This document shows, piece by piece, positions 58,306 to 64,000 of a stretch of DNA of 64,000 nt. Each line of letters begins with the position of its first letter. The first letter of the stretch is position 1. The DNA comes from Taeniopygia guttata (taxonomy: Eukaryota; Chordata; Aves; Passeriformes; Estrildidae). The notes beneath the pieces are model-generated. The model saw nothing but the letters and a program-made list of their open reading frames with translations, made no database searches and was not told the origin of the DNA. The translations under genes and the position numbers were made by a program. The stretch is from NCBI RefSeq assembly GCF_048771995.1, contig NC_133024.1:24816001-24880000 (forward strand). Reading direction: 5' to 3'.

Positions 58306-61300
58306 TATTTAGCACTTCTTTACAGTGAAAAATTAAGTGGGGCTCCGCAGGAGTTGTTAGTGATAAAGAACTTAAAATGCCTGCTTCCAAAACCTTGCTT
58401 CTCAGGAACGGGAATGTTGTTCCCCTCCCTGAAGTGAAATCACAACAGGGCTTTTGGCGTCGAACTCTTTAAGAGTGCAGAAAACCCCTTCAAGTTTGAT
58501 GCCCGCATGCATATGGCTGAAGGTGCTGTTACTAGGAAGTTAATATTTGAAAAAGCCTCAAAAATCAAAGGTGTTTTTACCTGTAGTACGCATTAGATCA
58601 CTGTATGGATTGACCAAAGTTCATATTGCTGTAACTTAGCATCAATTGTTTAATCATGCAAACATTTTCAACCTAACCGCCCGTAACTGCCAAAAAGGCC
58701 AATTACTTTAAATTATGTGATCAAACAACAAAGCAGTTTCACTGACCATAGCAAGGAAAGCAAAATGGGAGGAGTGGGGATGACCATGGTGCTGCCCTGC
58801 TCTAGAGCAAACCTGCATATGTGCCTGCCAGGAGCTGGAATACACCACCCACACCTCATACAACTGCATCCATGGGGTATCTGCTGTGAAGCACTACAAA
58901 AGTCCTTCAAAAATAGGGGAAAATTAATTTTCTTTTTTGTGGAGAAAAGTTACTTCTGTTGAAAGAAACAGACAGTAGAAAGTCTCTGCTTAAAAGTGTA
59001 GAAAATCAAATAAAGGCAAAACAATAAAATTGTCAAAAATTAGATCTGAGGGAGGATGAAGGATAGTATTACATTCCTTCTGTTTGTAAATAGTAAAGAA
59101 TGTTGATAATCCAAAATTAAAAGGGGTGTGAGTAGTTGTGCAGTAACAGCTGTATGAGTGCCCCCTTTCCTAATGGCATCAGTCCCACCTATCGATAGTT
59201 TCAGTCAAGTTCAGTGATGTTATCTAACTGTCAGGTCCAGATGCTACCTCCTGATTGTAAACAAATCTGCCAGAGTGCATTGGTCTCAAATACAGTATGT
59301 TTCTGTTAGTGCTGTGTCAGTCAGCACTGTAGATACAGAAGACACTGCTGAGAGAGTGACCCACAGTGTTAGTCATTATTTGACCCAGCAAGAGTGCATT
59401 GGCATTATCACTTTGTCAGTTCACCCTCATACCGCAGATTTAACCAGCATGTATCTTAAATCCCAGTGCATGCAGCAAATCATTCATCCTACAGACCAAC
59501 AAAGAGAAAGAAGCAAATAATGAGACCTGAAATTACTGTGGTGGTGGTCTCATAGGATAGGGAAGGGAGAGATGAAATGGCCAAAGGTATGTGTCAAGAT
59601 GCTAGAAACGAACTGCGTTAAGCCTTGTGTGGACTTGCAGTCATCAGGAATACTGTGTTGTAGGGGTCTAAAGGATGTATGGGAAACTTGGCCTATGCCA
59701 GGGATTACAGGTAATGTGGGAAACATTCTGAGAAGAGCAATTAACTCTGTTTATGACCCACAGAACACTGCATTTCTATAAAAGTCTCTCTGTGTATTGT
59801 CATCCACAAACATTCTTATCTTGCAAATTTAACACTTCTATAACTTTATTTAACCAGATTTCTTTTCTTTGGACTAAATGTTATGCCTGTTCCAAAAAAT
59901 AAAACCTTGTGGATCTCATGGGAACAGTTTGAGAAAGGCCCTGAGTTTGGGGTCTCCTTCAGTGATCTATCTTTATTCTTTTATTAAGCAAACCTTACAT
60001 TTTCCCCTACCTCAAATATTCAGGTTGTCTTAGGTGTGCTCTTTAGTTGATGGTTTTAATCTCACTTGTAGAATATGACAAGGACTGAATGTAACCTACA
60101 CAGAATACCAACCATTGTTGACTCTACACTACTTGCAAATGTAGAACATTTGTGTATAACATCCCAGTGACTCAAGGTTTTCAGTGGGTAAAATGATAGT
60201 TTTTAAATGTTTGAAAAGGAGCAAAGATCATTAGTTGTGGATATAATGCCATCCAATAAATAATTATCTGTAAATTTAGCAGGAGGTATTTCAGTGGAAT
60301 GCTGCATCACAGAAGGTCACAGTACATGGCATGCTGAGCAACATTATTACACTGAGGTGATGAAAAGAATTTTTTTTCCAGTCCGGAAGCAGCAATGATA
60401 TTAACAGCAAACCTGATACCTCATCAACTTGCCTAGCACAACATAAAAGGTTTCCCTAAGAAATCAAATCCCTCTCAGCAGGTTGTTAATGCTACTAGTT
60501 TATCTCAATGCTGTGCCATAGAAATGGCAGAATTTCTGAGCAAACAGAATTGGATCATGGGTCATTTGGGTCTGATTGTGTTAATGCTGCTATTTGTTGA
60601 GCTGCAGTAGGTTTTGAAGCCCTGCAGGTTAGTTTCCTATTCACAAAGACATCAGTGACTTGAAATAAATTTGTTTATAATACATACTTTTAGAAGATGC
60701 TTAGAAGACCTGTTTTCTTGGACACAAAATCCACATTGGGTGCTCTTAGGGTAAATTTAAATTATTGTTCCTGTTCTGGGTCACCTGTTTATGTCCCAGA
60801 TGTTGTGGAACAATAGCCCTGGAGTGAAAGGATAGAGGAGGTGTTTGATAAAATGAAAAATTGAGGAGCCAATAAGACAGAAAAAGGATTTGAAACAGGA
60901 GGGAGAATGAGCTGCAAAAAGGGTCTATGTTTTCTCAAGGACAGCAGGAAACAGACATGAAACATAGCAGAAGTGAGAAGTAGGTGAAAAGGGCATTAAC
61001 CTAAATAACAGAAAGGAAATGAGATATGGAAGGAATAAATAGGAAAATCAAATATACTTACAGCATAGAAGGTTTTATACTGTTAGTGTTTGCTGGGGGC
61101 AAACTGGTGTTGCATGACTCAGTAGGAGTGTTTTATCTAAGACCCTGCAGCAGTTACACATTTAATCAAAGAAGGGTCTTTTTGAGCCTGGGCCTGTGTA
61201 CTTCGATGGTCTTCTCACACACGTAATCCAATGATTTATGATAAAGTCCCAAGCAAGGAAATGTTAGAAGACTGATGACTAAGGGGGGTTTCACAAAACC

Positions 61301-62477
61301 TGGCAAGGAAGGTCTTACCTTTCCCATTCTGCCTGACCTGATCCTTGCTCCTCAGAACTAGTTTCCTTGGCTCAATCTGGACTACAGTTTCCTTAGGAAA
61401 GCAAGGACCCAAACATTCATGCAGCTCTCTGATGAATTCAGTGACAAAAATACAACATGCTATGGACTGCACACAAGGATCCTGGCAGACAAATGCAAGT
61501 TATTTCTGAAATATTATATCAAGGGTAGATGGGTATAAATTGTCACACTGTGATAGCTCTGGCCACATTAACATTGCCTTGTGAAAATAAGAAAGGAAAA
61601 GATAAGACACCTAAGTCTCCATACCATTTTATTGAATTTTGTAGGCGTAACAATCAGCACATAATATGATAGGGAGGAGGGTGTGTAAACCTTTAAAACA
61701 TCCAACCAAAGGTGTACTCAAGTCATTAGCCTAACTTTTATAAATAGTGCAAAGTTACTTCTAGTCAAAATGGACAGCAGCTGTAAGGTTCATCTGCATG
61801 TATCTGGACTTGAAATGCTGTTCAGATTTGTGACTGAGAAAGAAGGAATTTCACCCCTGTTGAATTAGCACAGATCTGTCTCCTACCATACTGTGGTTTG
61901 TTACACAGTTCCATCAGCTAAGATCTCCTGGGCATATTTCACACAAGTATCAGGTTTCTCTTGGAGCAGGCATCTCAGGCCTCAGAGACACCTGGACTGA
62001 GGATAAGAACAATTTGTCTTCTTAAATATTTCACTGTTTTGTTTGGGCCTTTTTTGCAGCTGATCTGGAGCACTGGAATTTGCTTTGGCAGATTTCCTAG
62101 TACAAGGTGTGGATTACAGAGTTTCAGACAGAGAACTACAGACACAGTCTGCTGGTACAGCTGGGCTGTCACTGGTCATTTCTGTGGCTAAAGGGGAAGG
62201 ATCAGCAAAGCTGAGGTGTGAGGGCAGTGAGGCAGACACAATCAGTCTGTTCACTGAGCAGCAGCTGTGATCCAGTTTGTAGATATGGAAATTATGTGAG
62301 GATGCTGCTGAGGCAGAAGGAAGGAAAGTGAATGCATAAGGCACAGACCCTTATCTGCTGGCAGGGAATGAAGAGGGAGAATTCTTTGTCAGAAACAAGC
62401 CAAATCACACTGATAAGCCAAAAAGACTTTATCAGAGCCCCTTCCAGACATTTGTTTTAAAAGTTAAACAGAACAGC
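58306..62477. other. Intergenic stretch, nothing recognised
   Basis: About 4.2 kb of AT-rich sequence. The open frames are short and without family resemblance; no CR1 or LTR text was recognised. It separates the B4GALT4 promoter from the retroviral fossil. Confidence 0.6.
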
Positions 62478-64000
62478 TGTCCTGGTTTTGGCTGGGATAG
62501 AGTCAATTTTCTTCCTAGTAGCTGGTACAGTGCTGTGGTTTGAATTCAGTATGAGAATAATGTTGATTGTACAATGATGTTGTCATTGTTGATAAGTACT
62601 GCTTACCCTAAGTGAAGAATTTTTCAGCTTCCCTTGCTCTGCCAGGGAGCAGGTGCACAAGAAACTAGGAGGGAGCATGCCCAGGATAGCTACCCCAGGC
62701 AGGCCAAGGGGTATTCCATACATAGAATGTCATGCTCATTATACAAACTGCAAGAAGCTGGCCAAGGAGTCACTGTTGGCTTCTAGGGGATAGGTTGGGC
62801 ATCAGTCAGTGGTTGGTGAGCAACTGTATTGTGCATGACTGTTGGCTTGTTGACTTTTCTTATATTGACTTTTATTTCTCTCTCTTTCTGTCATCTCTGT
62901 TTTTATTACAGTTATTACTAGTTGCATAAATATCTTACTTTATGTCAATCATTAAGTCGTTCTTATCCCAACACACAGATGTGACCATTTTCCGGTTCCC
63001 CTCCCCATCCCTCCGTGGGGTGGGTGGGGCAGTGATTCTGGGTGGTACTTCGTTGCCAGCTGGTGTTACGCTGTGTCAATATCCTTTTTGGCACCCAACG
63101 TGAAGCACTGAGCATTGAGGTAAGGACAGATCTGACCAGAGGACATTAAAACAAATTTGTTATAAGCATTCACTGCATTGGTTTAACAACCAGTGCTCAC
63201 AACATTGATTTATTTCCTCTCAGTGTCATTGAATTTGCTCTCGGGGCTGTATTATGCAATGCTTTACTTGCAGCATGTGTTCCCTCTCTTGGCCTTATCA
63301 CCTTTGAGGTCTGGGCTAAGGTTATCATTTTATTGTACTTTGCAATGCTGGCTTGTGATATGATAGAATTACTGGTTGCAAGACTCATCTGGTTTGTGTA
63401 CTCAGCATTGCATACCTCTGTTCTTCGAGAGCCATCTGTTGGGAACTACCAATAATCACACCTTTTTTCTTTCCTCCTCCAAGAGACAACCTATGGAGGA
63501 GATATCCTTCCACACTTTACCCTTGCCTGCCAGGCTAATTACATTAGTATTTGAGGATTTTGAAATTTGTGAATGTTCTTGGGATGTTGAAACCAGCATG
63601 GTCCTCTTTCCAGGAATGTTGAAGATGTTCCAGGTCATGTTTATGGTTAAACAACAATTTAAGAATAAGACCAAGAGAATTCCCTGAGTTTGGATAGTTA
63701 AAAGAAGCAGGATATGTGGGATAGCATGTGGTAAGTACCTAGGACAGTGAGCACTTCCGGTGTCTTGGAACCACTTCCCTGAACAAGTGCAGAATAAATA
63801 TTTGGGAAAAGTATGCTGTTACCCTGTCAATTCCAGACAGACACAAGTCACAGAGGTGTGCTGGGGCCTGGCCCGTGCCCACTGATCCCTGTTCAACACT
63901 CTTCAGTACCTCAAGGGGATGATATGGTCTGGATCTGATGGCAGTGTTAGGCACTGCGGCTATGCCAACCCCAGTGACAGGGACTGCAGCTGAACCAGAG
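62478..64000 (+). mobile_element. Endogenous retrovirus fossil, 5' LTR and start of interior (runs past window end)
   Basis: 5' LTR at about 62478-63078 (TGTCCTGGTTTTGG to CTGTGTCA, about 600 bp), then a primer-binding site at 63089-63106 (TGGCACCCAACGTGAAGC), close to the tRNA-Lys type used by class II (ERVK/betaretrovirus-like) elements. Interior leader sequence follows to the window edge. Related to the minus-strand solo LTR at 51537. The rest of the element and its 3' LTR would lie beyond 64000, so wholeness and age cannot be judged; the leader is not obviously degraded. The 6 bp before the LTR are AACAGC. Confidence 0.75.

Noticed and set aside
59275-59520. 81-codon plus-strand frame rich in Ser, Thr and Val
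   Set aside because: No ATG start at its beginning, no family likeness and no splice context; too weak to report as a gene.
1-64000. CRISPR arrays, bacterial operons, tRNA or rRNA genes
   Set aside because: None seen; spliced vertebrate genes, CR1 and LTR elements show a bird-type nuclear genome.

Overview
The window looks like bird nuclear DNA, most likely from a songbird. It has compact multi-exon vertebrate genes with consensus splice sites, several CR1 (chicken repeat 1) LINE fragments in both orientations, and LTR fossils that resemble retroviral LTRs common in songbirds. The LTR and species inference rests on memory of those families, not on a search. No bacterial-type operons, CRISPR arrays, rRNA or tRNA genes were seen.

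Three Golgi glycosyltransferase genes can be read through completely, with every splice junction placed. (1) 277-3274, plus strand: a B3GAT1-like beta-1,3-glucuronyltransferase, 4 coding exons, 344 aa. (2) 14233-28899, plus strand: a B4GALT3-like beta-1,4-galactosyltransferase paralogue, 6 coding exons, 344 aa. It starts in a CpG island with two inverted ZNF143/SBS-type motifs. (3) 44165-30856, minus strand: B4GALT4, 6 coding exons, 352 aa, with a likely noncoding first exon in a second CpG island near 57.7-58.0 kb. Genes 2 and 3 are tail to tail, with stop codons about 2 kb apart, and exons 3-6 have the same sizes within a few bases, so they are old inverted duplicates.

Region by region: 1-3.3 kb B3GAT1-like; 3.3-13.7 kb intergenic, with a CR1 split by a solo LTR (12508-13012) that has a 6-bp target-site duplication; 13.75-14.5 kb CpG-island promoter; 14.2-30 kb the B4GALT3-like gene, whose introns 1 and 2 hold three LTR fossils and one unexplained protein-like minus-strand ORF; 30.3-58 kb B4GALT4, whose introns hold CR1 copies and one minus-strand LTR; 58.3-62.5 kb no gene seen; 62478 to the window end, the 5' LTR, primer-binding site and start of the interior of an endogenous retrovirus that runs out of the window.

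Functionally the three enzymes belong together. B4GALTs build Gal-beta-1,4-GlcNAc (LacNAc) termini, and B3GAT1-type enzymes add glucuronic acid to LacNAc, the precursor of the HNK-1 epitope. The most interesting observation is that the B4GALT3-like protein keeps the fold and all exon boundaries but has changed several hallmark catalytic residues: WGDGGENDD in place of WGWGGEDDD, Tyr for the metal-binding His, Phe for the donor-selecting Tyr, and Gln for a UDP-binding Arg. It therefore looks like a conserved pseudoenzyme or an enzyme with altered specificity.
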